A stretch of 64,000 bases of DNA from Woeseiaceae bacterium (GTDB lineage Bacteria; Pseudomonadota; Gammaproteobacteria; Steroidobacterales; Woeseiaceae), in the NCBI GenBank assembly GCA_028280615.1, contig JANQLK010000027.1, positions 62,001-126,000 on the forward strand. The letters are read 5' to 3'. The position numbers and the translations under genes were made by a program. Below the pieces are notes generated by a model. That model did not search any database. It was not told the origin of the DNA and saw nothing but the letters and a program-made list of their open reading frames with translations. The stretch's first letter is position 1; the number at the start of each line of letters is the position of its first letter. This document shows, in pieces, positions 7,993 to 17,070 of this stretch.

Positions 7993-8214
7993 AAAAATCC
8001 CGTATGGTGGGCAGATCCTGTAGAGTGTCCGGGCCTTGTCAGTTTCGACGTAGGGTTAGCGTTCCCCACCGCCCGGAGGACGATGGCATTGAAGTCGAAT
8101 CCACAAAAGATATATAAAACAGATCCTTATTAACGATCTCGGCAGCGTTCGCCTGGCTGCGGGCGATGCGAAATTAAGCGGCAATGACCGGAACTCAGGG
8201 CTGAGCCTTTGTAC

Positions 8215-8243
8215 TTGACTTTGTAAACGTTTACAACAATACT
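8215..8243 (+). promoter_or_regulatory. promoter with embedded LacI-type operator O2, TonB receptor gene
   Basis: A -35 TTGACT (8215-8220) and a -10 AATACT (8238-8243) are 17 bases apart, and the spacer holds the perfect palindrome TGTAAACGTTTACA (8222-8235). A repressor bound here would block RNA polymerase directly. It should drive the receptor and the following dioxygenase gene. Confidence 0.75.
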
Positions 8244-8284
8244 AGCTCGACAGTAGGGGGCAAGTACTGAAGCGAATCCAATTC

Positions 8285-8319
8285 GGGGGATACCTGAAAA
8301 CTAGGGGGGGATACCTGAA
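8285..8319 (+). repeat. 14-bp direct repeat over the ribosome-binding region
   Basis: GGGGGATACCTGAA occurs at 8285-8298 and again at 8306-8319, ending one base before the receptor ATG. The G-run in the second copy serves as, or replaces, a Shine-Dalgarno sequence. The duplication may be a replication slip, or a site for translational control. Confidence 0.8.
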
Positions 8320-8320
8320 C

Positions 8321-11269
8321 ATGAACAATCGTAAGCATTGCGCAAGCGCATTCTTCACGGCGCTTGCGGCAACACTCGTCATCGCCTCGCCACCGGTTCT
8401 GGCCCAGGACAACGTGGCCATGGAGGAAATTGTTGTTCGTGGCATTCGTGGCTCTCTAACGAGCGCGATGGACATCAAGCGCAATGCCGATGGTGTGGTT
8501 GATGCAATTTCGGCAGAGGACATCGGCAAATTCCCCGATGCCAACCTCGCCGAATCGCTGCAACGCATTACGGGTGTATCCATTGATCGAGTCAGCGGCG
8601 AGGGTAATCAGATCACGGTGCGTGGTCTCGGACCAAACTTCAACATGGTGACGCTGAATGGCCGCCAGATGCCAGCGGCATCGTCGCCCGAACAGGAGAG
8701 CATCTCCTCAGCGACCCAGAGTCGAGCATTCAACTTCAACCAGATTGCCTCGGAATCGGTGTCCGGCGTCAATGTCTACAAGACGGCACAAGCGAACGTG
8801 ACCCCGGGCGGCATCGGCGCGACCGTTGATATCAGGACGGCACGGCCGTTCGATTTCAGCGAAACCACGATTTTCGCGAACGTCAGGGCCATTAACGACA
8901 CTTCAGTCCAGCAGGGTGATGACATCACCCCCGAAGTTGGCGGCCTGTTCTCGACCGTACTGGCCGACGGCAAAGTGGGCCTGTTGGCGAACTTCTCTTA
9001 CGCCGAGCGCAATTTCAGCGAACCTTCCGCGCACACTGACGGCTGGCTGCGCGACGAGGCCGGCACTGCCAGCTACGATACTTGGTGCGCAAACCGCGAT
9101 TGCACCGGCGTGCCGCACATTTACCGCCCTGTCAGCAACATCGGCGAGATTCAGCACAACGAGCGCACGCGTACCAATGGCCAACTGGTAGCGCAGTTTG
9201 CTCCGAATGACGATCTCGAAATCACGCTGGACTATGTTTTTTCGGACTTCGAGATCGAGCAAGATCGGTTCCTCACCGGCCTGTTCGGTGTCGTCGATGG
9301 CAATACCGTCACCAATGTTGTGCTCGACGACAACTTCAGTGTGCTGGGTGCCACACGCGCCGGGCACCAGGCAGATGCACTTGCCTACCAAAACGAAACG
9401 GTCATCGAGAATGAGTCATTCGGCTTGAACCTGGACTGGAACGTGAACGACGCATTGACGCTCACGCTCGACGCCCACAGTTCGGACGCCGTCAGCCAGC
9501 CCAACGGACAGTTGAATGACCGCAACTACCTGATTCAGGGTCCGCTGGGAAGCGTCTTTGACCTGACCTACGATGGCAGGGGCGTGTACATCGATGTCGA
9601 AGATTCCGGCGCCTTCCGCGGTACTTGCCAGTTCGGCATCAACGATCCAACCGGCTTCGATACATTCGGCGAAATCGACGCTCCGGGCTTTGGTTGCGGC
9701 AACATACCGGGTGTAGATGGGTTCCAGGATCCGGACGGCTTCTCCGGACTGGGCAGCGTTTTCCGCACAATCGCCATCGACAACGAAGTCAAACAGTATC
9801 AGCTCGACGCTACCTGGGACTGGGACGATACTGTACTCAGCGTAGGTGCTTCGTACACAGACTTCGGCGTCGAAACGCTTGCCACGAGCACAGGTTTCGT
9901 CTTCCAGGGACTGTACCCATGTGCCGAATGCAATGTCCACATCTCGAATCCCGTCAAGACTGGCGCGCCGAGCGGCTTCCAAACCACGAACGAGGTCGAC
10001 CTGAACGGTTTCCTGAACGCTCAGCGTGGCCCGTTCCTCGGGCAAAATTTCGCCAACCTGGGGTTTGATCAGGGCTTGGTGCCGGCCGGTGGCAACTGGC
10101 CGAACCCGGATGACGCGGTTATCAATGCATTCCCCCCGACTTTTTTCGGAGCTTCTGAAAGGTCGACAGCTCTCTACATCAATCTGTCGACCGAGTTCGA
10201 AGTTGGTGATATGCCGGCGCGAATCCGGGCAGGCGTGCGATACGAGGACACCGATGTCGAAGGATCGGCATTCCAGAATTTCCCGACCGCCCTGCAAATT
10301 ACGTCCCCGACGGAAGGGCAGGTACTTCCCGGTCCAGAGGAAACGTTCTTCGAGGTCAAAGGCAGTTATTCGTTGTTCCTGCCGGCTCTCGACTTCACGC
10401 TCGAGCCTCAGGACAACCATGTCCTGCGCTTCTCCTACGGGCAGAGTATCGCGAGGCCTGACCTGAACGGCCTGCGCCCGCTCACGACGGTCAGTGACTA
10501 TCGCCCCGGTACTGCGACGGCTTCTTCCGGCAACCCGGACCTGAATCCATACCTGTCGGACAACTTCGACTTGTCGTGGGAGTGGTATTACAACGACGGG
10601 TCGTACCTTTCTCTGGCCTACTTCTATAAGCAGATCGACGATTACATCGGTACCGATGTGGTCCAGGACGTGATCCTTGACGTAAATGGTGAGCCATTGC
10701 GCAATCCGGAGGCCCGGTTCGACCCGAATACGATTCCATCAACTCCCGTCATCAGCGAACCAACCGATCCGATTGCAGTGTTCGATGTGACAAAGCTTGT
10801 CAATGGTGAAGAGCGCGAGGTTGATGGATTGGAGGTGGCTGTACAGCACCTGTTCGGCGAGAGTGGATTTGGCCTGCAGGCAAACTACACGGTCGTTGAC
10901 AGTGATGCGGAATTCGATACCGAAGTCTTCGATAGCCAGGCCATCCTTATCGGGCTCAGCGATTCGTGGAACGTCATCGGGTTCTTCGAGAATGGGCTGT
11001 TCTCGATCCGTGTCGCGGCCAACTGGCGTGATGAATTCCTGTTCGCTACCAACCAACTCAGAGCGACGAATGAGCCGGTATACTTTGACGAGTACCTGCA
11101 GGTTGATTTGAGTGCAGATTGGTACATTAATGACAATCTCACTGCCAACTTCGAAGTACTGAACGCGACCGGAGAAGACCAGCTGCAGACAGGCCGGTAC
11201 AGGAACCAGTTCCTGTTCGAGAATGATCAGGATCCGCGCTACACGATCGGCATCAGAGCCCGCTTCTAG
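8321..11269 (+). CDS. TonB-dependent receptor for oligosaccharides
   Basis: The 982-residue outer-membrane receptor has a signal peptide (residues 1-28, ending VLAQD). A TonB-box-like EEIVVRG follows, then the plug domain with GKFPDANLAESLQRITGVSI and VRGLGPNFNMVTLNGRQMP, a pattern typical of the large carbohydrate receptors of Xanthomonads and Alteromonads. The 22-strand barrel ends with IGIRARF and its C-terminal Phe. It should import xylo-oligosaccharides or related glycans, judging by the glycosidases and xylose enzymes under the same operator sequence. The promoter carries one operator in its spacer and another 243 bp upstream. A dioxygenase gene follows after 83 bases. Confidence 0.9.
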   Translation: MNNRKHCASAFFTALAATLVIASPPVLAQDNVAMEEIVVRGIRGSLTSAMDIKRNADGVVDAISAEDIGKFPDANLAESLQRITGVSIDRVSGEGNQITVRGLGPNFNMVTLNGRQMPAASSPEQESISSATQSRAFNFNQIASESVSGVNVYKTAQANVTPGGIGATVDIRTARPFDFSETTIFANVRAINDTSVQQGDDITPEVGGLFSTVLADGKVGLLANFSYAERNFSEPSAHTDGWLRDEAGTASYDTWCANRDCTGVPHIYRPVSNIGEIQHNERTRTNGQLVAQFAPNDDLEITLDYVFSDFEIEQDRFLTGLFGVVDGNTVTNVVLDDNFSVLGATRAGHQADALAYQNETVIENESFGLNLDWNVNDALTLTLDAHSSDAVSQPNGQLNDRNYLIQGPLGSVFDLTYDGRGVYIDVEDSGAFRGTCQFGINDPTGFDTFGEIDAPGFGCGNIPGVDGFQDPDGFSGLGSVFRTIAIDNEVKQYQLDATWDWDDTVLSVGASYTDFGVETLATSTGFVFQGLYPCAECNVHISNPVKTGAPSGFQTTNEVDLNGFLNAQRGPFLGQNFANLGFDQGLVPAGGNWPNPDDAVINAFPPTFFGASERSTALYINLSTEFEVGDMPARIRAGVRYEDTDVEGSAFQNFPTALQITSPTEGQVLPGPEETFFEVKGSYSLFLPALDFTLEPQDNHVLRFSYGQSIARPDLNGLRPLTTVSDYRPGTATASSGNPDLNPYLSDNFDLSWEWYYNDGSYLSLAYFYKQIDDYIGTDVVQDVILDVNGEPLRNPEARFDPNTIPSTPVISEPTDPIAVFDVTKLVNGEEREVDGLEVAVQHLFGESGFGLQANYTVVDSDAEFDTEVFDSQAILIGLSDSWNVIGFFENGLFSIRVAANWRDEFLFATNQLRATNEPVYFDEYLQVDLSADWYINDNLTANFEVLNATGEDQLQTGRYRNQFLFENDQDPRYTIGIRARF

Positions 11270-11304
11270 AACGGCCAAAATTCAAGCATGCGGGATGTGA
11301 ACCA

Positions 11305-11335
11305 GCGCGGCCGCTGTCAAGCCAGACGGCCGCGC
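11305..11335. other. intergenic hairpin between receptor and dioxygenase genes
   Basis: Perfect 9-bp arms GCGCGGCCG and CGGCCGCGC flank a 13-base loop, with no T-run after it. This is unlikely to be an efficient intrinsic terminator. It could stabilise the receptor mRNA or reduce read-through, giving less dioxygenase than receptor. Confidence 0.6.
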
Positions 11336-11352
11336 CCTAGTGAAGGGACGCC

Positions 11353-12060
11353 ATGCATATCAGTGGCATCAAAGAGGCGTTTGAGAAAGATGGTTACGTC
11401 GTCATCGGAGATTTCTTTGACTATGCGGTCATGGAGCACCTGGACGGGCTGATCCGAAACTACTACGGCGAGGATCCGGATTTCTGGCACAACGACGAAT
11501 TTCTCTCCAAGGCCCGGACGGAAGTCGTTCCATGGTTTCCGCAACGCGAGGGAGTCAGTGAGTTCGACGCCATCGAGAACGACGAGTGCTTGCAGGCGCT
11601 GACCGAAGCGATACTCGGCCCGGAATGGAATTCGCAGTACTGCATGGTCATGTATTCGAAGCAGGGAACAGCGGGCCAGGCCTGGCACCAGGACTGCCCG
11701 CCCGATGATCCGACGAGACACAACCTGAACCGCCTCGTGTACACAAGCGACATCACCGATGAGATCGGCGGCCAGACCGTGGTCGTGCCCGGCTCCCACA
11801 AACGCGGTGTCCTGAGTTTCGGAGATCCGGTCGCGGAGTTCGACGATCAGGTGGTCCTACGGCCGAAGAAGGGCACACTGGTATTGCTGCACGGGCATAC
11901 ATGGCATCGTGTGCTGCCGATCACCGGCAGCTATCGATTCTCCACCAACTACCGGTCCGCACCGAAGGGTACTCCTGACGACATAACCGACATATGTGTC
12001 TACAGGAACATGCGGTACCGGTTCTCGACGTCGAGCGTCGTAGAGGAACGAACCGCCTAG
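11353..12060 (+). CDS. phytanoyl-CoA dioxygenase (PhyH) family Fe(II)/2-oxoglutarate enzyme
   Basis: The 235-residue protein has the PhyH fold. The iron ligands are H112 and D114 (WHQDCPP) and probably H185 (GHTWHRVLP), and R195 (SYRFSTNYR) should bind 2-oxoglutarate. VVVPGSHKRGVL is the conserved strand-turn of the family. There is no signal peptide, so it is cytoplasmic. It follows the sugar receptor and is probably co-transcribed under the same LacI-type operators. Members near sugar loci are uncharacterised; an oxidative modification of a decorated sugar (for example O-demethylation) is speculation. The stop shares the palindrome CTAG with the convergent dehydrogenase gene. Confidence 0.8.
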   Translation: MHISGIKEAFEKDGYVVIGDFFDYAVMEHLDGLIRNYYGEDPDFWHNDEFLSKARTEVVPWFPQREGVSEFDAIENDECLQALTEAILGPEWNSQYCMVMYSKQGTAGQAWHQDCPPDDPTRHNLNRLVYTSDITDEIGGQTVVVPGSHKRGVLSFGDPVAEFDDQVVLRPKKGTLVLLHGHTWHRVLPITGSYRFSTNYRSAPKGTPDDITDICVYRNMRYRFSTSSVVEERTA

Positions 12061-13013
12061 AAGTTCGACCGAATCAGGTCCATGTGCTGCTGAATCCGCA
12101 GGCTTGCCGCCAGCGGAATGGTTTCGGACTGCGTGCGCCCCGCAATCAGATCGTCATTAACAGCCCTGACCTGGTAATCGAAGCCATTGGTCGAGCGCGG
12201 GTCATGGAAGCGGTCGACTTGTTCGTCGAGTACCCAAAGCTGGCACTCATTCGCACGCCAAAAGTCCGGAATCGCGATGTAGCCGTCCTCGCCGATGACG
12301 AAAGCCCAGTTTCTGAGCTTCGTGCGAAAGGACGTGCCGATGGTCGAAACGAAGTCGTCGAAATCGAAGGTGGCGACAATATCGTCCTCAACACCGTTCG
12401 GGGCGTGGCGTGCAACCACGTCGACGCGCTGCGGGTCCGCATCGGCGAACAAAGCCGTTAGCGCGACCGGGTAGACGCCCATCTCCAGGAGGCAGCCACC
12501 AGCGAGCGCCGGATCATACTCACGTACGTCTTCGCCGTAGCTAACCGGATAGCCAAAATCGGACTGAATTCTCACGATGCGACCGATGCGGCCGGAATCA
12601 ACCCACTCCCTGGCCTTTCGAATGGCCGGTAGAAACCAGGTCCACATTGCCTCCATCAGGTAGCTGCCGGAGTCAGCAGCAATGTCGATGAGCTGCTGAC
12701 ATTCGTTTGCGTTCGTCGTAATCGGTTTCTCGCACAAGACTGCCTTGCCCGCACGCAGCGCGTCACCGGCGTGCCTCAGGTGCAAGTTGTGTGGCGTGGC
12801 AATGTAGATTGCGTCGACGTCAGGATCGGAGTACAACGCGGCGTAACCGGCATGAGACGTCTGGATGTCGTACCGACCGGCGAACGCCCTGGCTGCAACG
12901 CCGCTTCGCGCGGCGACGGCCTGAACGATGCCGTTACCCGTAGCCGGCATATCCTTGACGAACGTATGTGCGATCCTGCCCGCACCGACAATGCCCCACC
13001 GAATGTCCTTCAC
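12057..13013 (-). CDS. Gfo/Idh/MocA family NAD(P)-dependent sugar dehydrogenase
   Basis: The 318-residue protein has an N-terminal Rossmann motif (WGIVGAGRIAH, residues 5-15), YIATPHNLH, and the signature CEKPITTNANEC with the catalytic Lys. LMEAMWTWFLPA then resembles the dihydrodiol / D-xylose dehydrogenase branch. I chose GTG 13013 as start: it overlaps the stop of the upstream transporter gene as GTGA, and the Rossmann strand begins five residues later. An 84-residue upstream extension is frame-shadow sequence. NADP-dependent oxidation of xylose or of a modified pentose is plausible given the locus. It is the last gene of the GH26-porter-dehydrogenase operon. Confidence 0.82.
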   Translation of the reverse strand: MKDIRWGIVGAGRIAHTFVKDMPATGNGIVQAVAARSGVAARAFAGRYDIQTSHAGYAALYSDPDVDAIYIATPHNLHLRHAGDALRAGKAVLCEKPITTNANECQQLIDIAADSGSYLMEAMWTWFLPAIRKAREWVDSGRIGRIVRIQSDFGYPVSYGEDVREYDPALAGGCLLEMGVYPVALTALFADADPQRVDVVARHAPNGVEDDIVATFDFDDFVSTIGTSFRTKLRNWAFVIGEDGYIAIPDFWRANECQLWVLDEQVDRFHDPRSTNGFDYQVRAVNDDLIAGRTQSETIPLAASLRIQQHMDLIRSNF

Positions 13014-14383
13014 GCCCGCGAAAGCTCCCTTTCCAGCTCTTCCAGAGAGCGGCCACGGGTCTCCGGCATCAGCCGTGCAAGAAGCGCCAGAAATACGACG
13101 GCAGTGGTGGCAAAAATAGAGAACGTGATGACCGGTCCGAAGTGTGCGAGTTCGACCGGAAAAACGAACTGGATGAACCACGACACGCCGCTGTTCACGA
13201 CGCCCATAAACGCCATGCACACGCCACGAATGCGATTGGGAAAGATCTCGGAGAAAAGGACCCACATGACCGGGCCCAGGGAAAAGGCGAACGAAGCGAC
13301 GAAACCCAGGATGCCGGCGAGCACGATACTCGGGCTCTCGGAATGGAATCCCCCGGCTGCCAAAAACATGCTGAAAGCGATGCCGGCAAGGCCGGCCAGC
13401 ATCAATGGCTTGCGGCCCAGTCTGTCGATCAACAGCATCGCGGCAATCGTGAAGACGACGTTGACGACACCAATATAGGTCGCCTGCGCGAATGCCGCGT
13501 CGGTACCGACTCCGCTTTGTTCGAATATTATGGGGGCATAAAAGTATACGGCATTGACGCCGCTGCTCTGTTGTGCGATTCCTGCAATCAGTCCAACGAC
13601 AAGCACCATTCGCAGCTCGGGACGAAACATGTCCTTGATCTTGGCAACAAGGCTGTGTGTTACCTCTTTCGCGCTGTCGCGAATACAGTCCAGCAATTCC
13701 TCGATGTGTTCCGCAGGCGCGATGCGTTGCATGATTCCGTGCGCACGTTCGGGTTGTCCGTCAAGGATCAGCCAACGCGGACTTTCGGGTACGAACAACA
13801 TGAACACGAAGTACAGGGCGGCAGGAATCGCCTCGAGACCCAGCATCCAGCGCCAGGCAAACTGGTCGACTCCGAGACTGACGGCCAGTGTTGACTCTGA
13901 CTGACTCAACTGCAAGATGCAGTAATTGGCGAAGTAGGCTGCCGAGAAGCCAATGACGATATTGAACTGATTGACGGATACCATGCGCCCGCGAAGACGG
14001 GCGGGTGCGATTTCGGCGATGTAAATGGGTGCCAGCATCAACGTGCCAAATGCCAGGCCGCCGATAAGTCGGGCGATAAACAACGTAATTGGGTCGGGCG
14101 CAAAGGCAGATGCGACTGCGGAAACCGTGTACAACACTGCGAGCGTGATCATGACGATCTTTCGGCCCACGTAATCGGCAATCGGCCCGACCGTCAGGGC
14201 TGCTGCGATCGCGGCCAGACTCGGCGCGCTGACGATCGCGCCGACCCACCATTCGCTCAGGCCGAATTCGGGTGTGATGAACGGCATGACGCCCGAGATA
14301 ACGACGGCGTCAAAGCCGAAAAGGAAACCGCCTAGCGCGATGACGGCCGCATAGAAAAGCGCTGTGCGGTCCGTTTTGGTCAT
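13010..14383 (-). CDS. MFS sugar porter (XylE-like)
   Basis: The 457-residue protein has twelve predicted membrane helices with sugar-porter signatures: GGFLFGFDAVVISG in helix 1, VGRKIVM after helix 2, PESPRWL before the central loop, QQSSGVNAVYFYAP in helix 7, DRLGRKPLM and PETRGRSLEELE at the C-terminal end. These match H+/D-xylose or glucose symporters. The start is ATG 14383, which overlaps the GH26 stop (ATGA), and the gene's own stop overlaps the dehydrogenase start (GTGA). It should carry the monosaccharide or small oligosaccharide released in the periplasm. A second porter lies at 23757-25160. Confidence 0.88.
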   Translation of the reverse strand: MTKTDRTALFYAAVIALGGFLFGFDAVVISGVMPFITPEFGLSEWWVGAIVSAPSLAAIAAALTVGPIADYVGRKIVMITLAVLYTVSAVASAFAPDPITLFIARLIGGLAFGTLMLAPIYIAEIAPARLRGRMVSVNQFNIVIGFSAAYFANYCILQLSQSESTLAVSLGVDQFAWRWMLGLEAIPAALYFVFMLFVPESPRWLILDGQPERAHGIMQRIAPAEHIEELLDCIRDSAKEVTHSLVAKIKDMFRPELRMVLVVGLIAGIAQQSSGVNAVYFYAPIIFEQSGVGTDAAFAQATYIGVVNVVFTIAAMLLIDRLGRKPLMLAGLAGIAFSMFLAAGGFHSESPSIVLAGILGFVASFAFSLGPVMWVLFSEIFPNRIRGVCMAFMGVVNSGVSWFIQFVFPVELAHFGPVITFSIFATTAVVFLALLARLMPETRGRSLEELERELSRA

Positions 14384-15552
14384 TCCCGCGATTTCCAGTC
14401 GGTGACTGCCTCGTTGAAGCGCCGTGCAATCTCGGGATTGGTTTCGAGGCGGGTATCGCCCCAGAATCCGCTTGCATAAGGTGGACCCCACATTGGCTGC
14501 GAGTCCCAGTCGACGTTGATGTAGGCGAGCGCGTCGATCACATCACGGTTCTCTTCCATGTAGGCGAACAGAGGGGCGAACCAGTAATGCCAAATCTCCT
14601 CGTCCGTAATCGGCCTTTGATCGGATGCCGGTTCGCCATCCCACAGCGGGCTGTGGTGGGCTGTGAAATTCTCGTTCAGATCCATAGCCTGCGGGGACGC
14701 TTCGGCGATCATCACGGGCTTGCCCTTTCCGCGAGCCAGTTGGACAACTTCATCGGACAGTTGTCCCGGCGTCAGTGGCGTGAAATCGGCTTGCGGCACG
14801 ATAGATTGTTCGTCCGGATGCATGAACCACGAAAGGCCGAGCCAATCGACATACTCATCTCCCGGATACCATACAGATATGTCCTCGTGCCTGCCGTCGA
14901 TGATCTCGTCAACACCCGCAGCGCTGGCCTGCAACACATACTCGACATTGTCGACACCTGTTTCTCGCAACACATCCACAATTCGTCGATAGGCCGCGAT
15001 ATAGAGTTCCGGGTTCCAGTATCCGTGGTTCCAGGCGCCATCAAACTCGTAGCCAATCCGAAGATAGACTCGGCCCTCGACCATGGATGCAAATCTCGCC
15101 AGTTGCCGGATCTCTTCGTCGTGCTCACCATCCGCGATTCGCTGTAAACCTCCCGGATGTTCGTTTTCGGTGATGGACAGCCCGATGGCAATGTCCCTGA
15201 CACCGAAGTCGGTTGCCGTGAGGTAGGCGCTGTTTGGCCCGGCGCCCCACGACAGCTCGAAATCCAGCTGTTCGCCGTCCGCGTCGATACCCAGGCCGCC
15301 GAAATCGCCCGGCGTCAACAGGTCGTAGAAGTCGAGATAGGCCGTGAGTCCATCGGGTTGCACACAACAGTCGCTGGCCATATAGCCACGAACAGCGCTG
15401 AGGTCCTGGCCGATGATCAGTTGCTTACCCGCGTGGGGTCGCGGTGCGCTGGCAGTATCGGCCATGGGAACGTCGGCCGCACCGTTGCGGCCACATCCGG
15501 CAATGAGCGCGCTGACTGCCAGAAACGTGGTCCACCTTCGCATCGCTGTCAT
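14380..15552 (-). CDS. GH26-family glycoside hydrolase lipoprotein
   Basis: The 390-residue protein begins with a lipoprotein signal (lipobox LIAGC, Cys20), so it is membrane anchored. The rest looks like a GH26 (clan A) barrel. YLRIGYEFDGAWNHGYW carries the likely acid/base Glu at about residue 168, and KPVMIAEASPQ carries the likely nucleophile Glu near 290. GH26 contains beta-1,4-mannanases and beta-1,3-xylanases. With GH43, xylose isomerase and xylulokinase in the same regulon, a xylanase role (possibly beta-1,3) is favoured over mannanase, but the family alone does not decide. It leads a tightly overlapping operon and is divergent to the GH1 gene across operator O3. Confidence 0.75.
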   Translation of the reverse strand: MTAMRRWTTFLAVSALIAGCGRNGAADVPMADTASAPRPHAGKQLIIGQDLSAVRGYMASDCCVQPDGLTAYLDFYDLLTPGDFGGLGIDADGEQLDFELSWGAGPNSAYLTATDFGVRDIAIGLSITENEHPGGLQRIADGEHDEEIRQLARFASMVEGRVYLRIGYEFDGAWNHGYWNPELYIAAYRRIVDVLRETGVDNVEYVLQASAAGVDEIIDGRHEDISVWYPGDEYVDWLGLSWFMHPDEQSIVPQADFTPLTPGQLSDEVVQLARGKGKPVMIAEASPQAMDLNENFTAHHSPLWDGEPASDQRPITDEEIWHYWFAPLFAYMEENRDVIDALAYINVDWDSQPMWGPPYASGFWGDTRLETNPEIARRFNEAVTDWKSRE

Positions 15553-15603
15553 GTCGGCCTATCTCTCTGAGTTTTAACGATTTTGTGCAACAAAACGTCG
15601 AAT

Positions 15604-15631
15604 TTGTGATTCCACTGTAAACGTTTACAAT
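15604..15631 (+). promoter_or_regulatory. divergent control region with LacI-type operator O3
   Basis: The perfect palindrome TGTAAACGTTTACA (15616-15629) lies between the GH26 and GH1 genes. For the rightward GH1-GH43 unit, a -35 TTGTGA (15604-15609) and a -10 TACAAT (15626-15631) with a 16-base spacer can be read, and the operator overlaps the -10. The same site could control the leftward operon, whose start is 64 bases away. Confidence 0.75.
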
Positions 15632-15681
15632 AGGCTCTTCAAGCGATCTGGTCGAATCTCGCGAAACATCGGTATCGAGTC

Positions 15682-17070
15682 ATGAAGAATGACCTGTCAT
15701 TCAGCGCGGACAAGCTGCAACCACTTATGTCAGACGATTTCGTGTTTGGCGTAGCAACTTCGGCGTATCAGATTGAAGGGGCTTCGCGGGCCGGCGGGCG
15801 CACCGATTCTGTCTGGGATACATTCTGCCGCCTCAACGGTAGCATCGCGAAGTCCGCGACCGGGGAAGCCGCATGCGACTCCTATTTTCGCTGGCGGGAC
15901 GATCTCGAGCTGCTTGTTGAGCTCGGTGTCGGGGCTTACCGATTCTCGATCAGCTGGTCGCGGATCCTGCCCGACGTTTCAGGAGCGTTGAACCAGGAGG
16001 GTCTGGATTACTACATAGGGCTCGCGGACGCGTTGCGGCGCCGCGGTATTCGTCCAATGGTGACCCTGCATCACTGGGATCTCCCGCAATACCTGCAGGA
16101 CAAGGGGGGATGGCAAAATCGCGAAACCGCGTATGGATTCGCAGACTATGCGCAGGCCGTCGCGATCGGTCTTGGTAGCAGCGTCGATTTCTATACGACG
16201 ATCAACGAGCCGTGGTGCATTGTGAGCCTCGGCCACCGCTCAGGCGTCCATGCGCCAGGACTGCGTGACGAAGAAGCGGCCAACGCAGTTACACATCACC
16301 TGTTGCTGGCGCACGGGCTTGCCATACAGGCACTGCGAGACCATGCGCCACGCGCACAGCTGGGTATCGTGCTGAATGGCGGCCCCTCTTTGCCGCTGTC
16401 AGATTCGGAGGCTGATATCGATGCTGCAGGACTCTTCGAATCAGAACAGATTCACCGATACGCGAGCCCGATACTCAGGGGCGAGTACCCGGACGAGTTC
16501 GTGCCACCTGTCGGCAGGTACGTACAGCGAGGTGACCTGGAGATTATCTCGGAGCCATGCGATTACCTTGGGTGGAACTATTACACGCGCAACGTCGTAA
16601 GACGCGGTGATAACGGCTCGCCCGAGATCGTTGCCGCTGACGACTATCCGCAGACGGACATGGGATGGGAGATCTACCCCGATGGACTGCGACAAGTCTG
16701 TTCGGTCCTGCAACGTAACTACGACCTGCCACCGTTGTACGTTACCGAGAATGGCGCGGCATTTCAGGACACGCTTGCTGACAATGTGGTGCACGATCCC
16801 GAACGGATCCGCTACATTCAGCAGCATCTGGACGTCATTGCGGATATGATTGCGTCCGGCGTCGACATCCGCGGCTACATCTGCTGGACATTGCTGGACA
16901 ATTTCGAGTGGGCAGAGGGCTATTCCAAACGCTTTGGCCTAGTGCACGTGGACTTCGACACACAAGTACGCACCATGAAAGACAGCGGCAAGGCGTTCGC
17001 TGAACTGAACGCAACGAAGGCTCGTTTGGCGGCCGGCTGCAACGAGAGGCGCACAGATGCCGCGCGATGA
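15682..17070 (+). CDS. GH1 beta-glycosidase (beta-glucosidase/beta-xylosidase type)
   Basis: The 462-residue protein is a full-length GH1 enzyme. FVFGVATSAYQIEGA is at the N-terminus, RFSISWSRILP near residue 87, acid/base E176 in TTINEPW, nucleophile E356 in YVTENGAAF, and FEWAEGYSKRFGLVHVD is the aglycone-side motif. There is no signal peptide, so it acts on oligosaccharides after uptake. GH1 enzymes often accept glucosides, fucosides and xylosides; in this locus, xylo-oligosaccharide or mixed glycoside cleavage is likely. The next gene starts 14 bases before this one ends, showing coupled translation. Confidence 0.92.
   Translation: MKNDLSFSADKLQPLMSDDFVFGVATSAYQIEGASRAGGRTDSVWDTFCRLNGSIAKSATGEAACDSYFRWRDDLELLVELGVGAYRFSISWSRILPDVSGALNQEGLDYYIGLADALRRRGIRPMVTLHHWDLPQYLQDKGGWQNRETAYGFADYAQAVAIGLGSSVDFYTTINEPWCIVSLGHRSGVHAPGLRDEEAANAVTHHLLLAHGLAIQALRDHAPRAQLGIVLNGGPSLPLSDSEADIDAAGLFESEQIHRYASPILRGEYPDEFVPPVGRYVQRGDLEIISEPCDYLGWNYYTRNVVRRGDNGSPEIVAADDYPQTDMGWEIYPDGLRQVCSVLQRNYDLPPLYVTENGAAFQDTLADNVVHDPERIRYIQQHLDVIADMIASGVDIRGYICWTLLDNFEWAEGYSKRFGLVHVDFDTQVRTMKDSGKAFAELNATKARLAAGCNERRTDAAR

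Noticed and set aside
12057..13265. 402-codon form of the Gfo/Idh dehydrogenase
   Set aside because: The first 84 codons overlap the sugar-porter gene and are not protein-like; the GTG at 13013 directly before the Rossmann strand is better.
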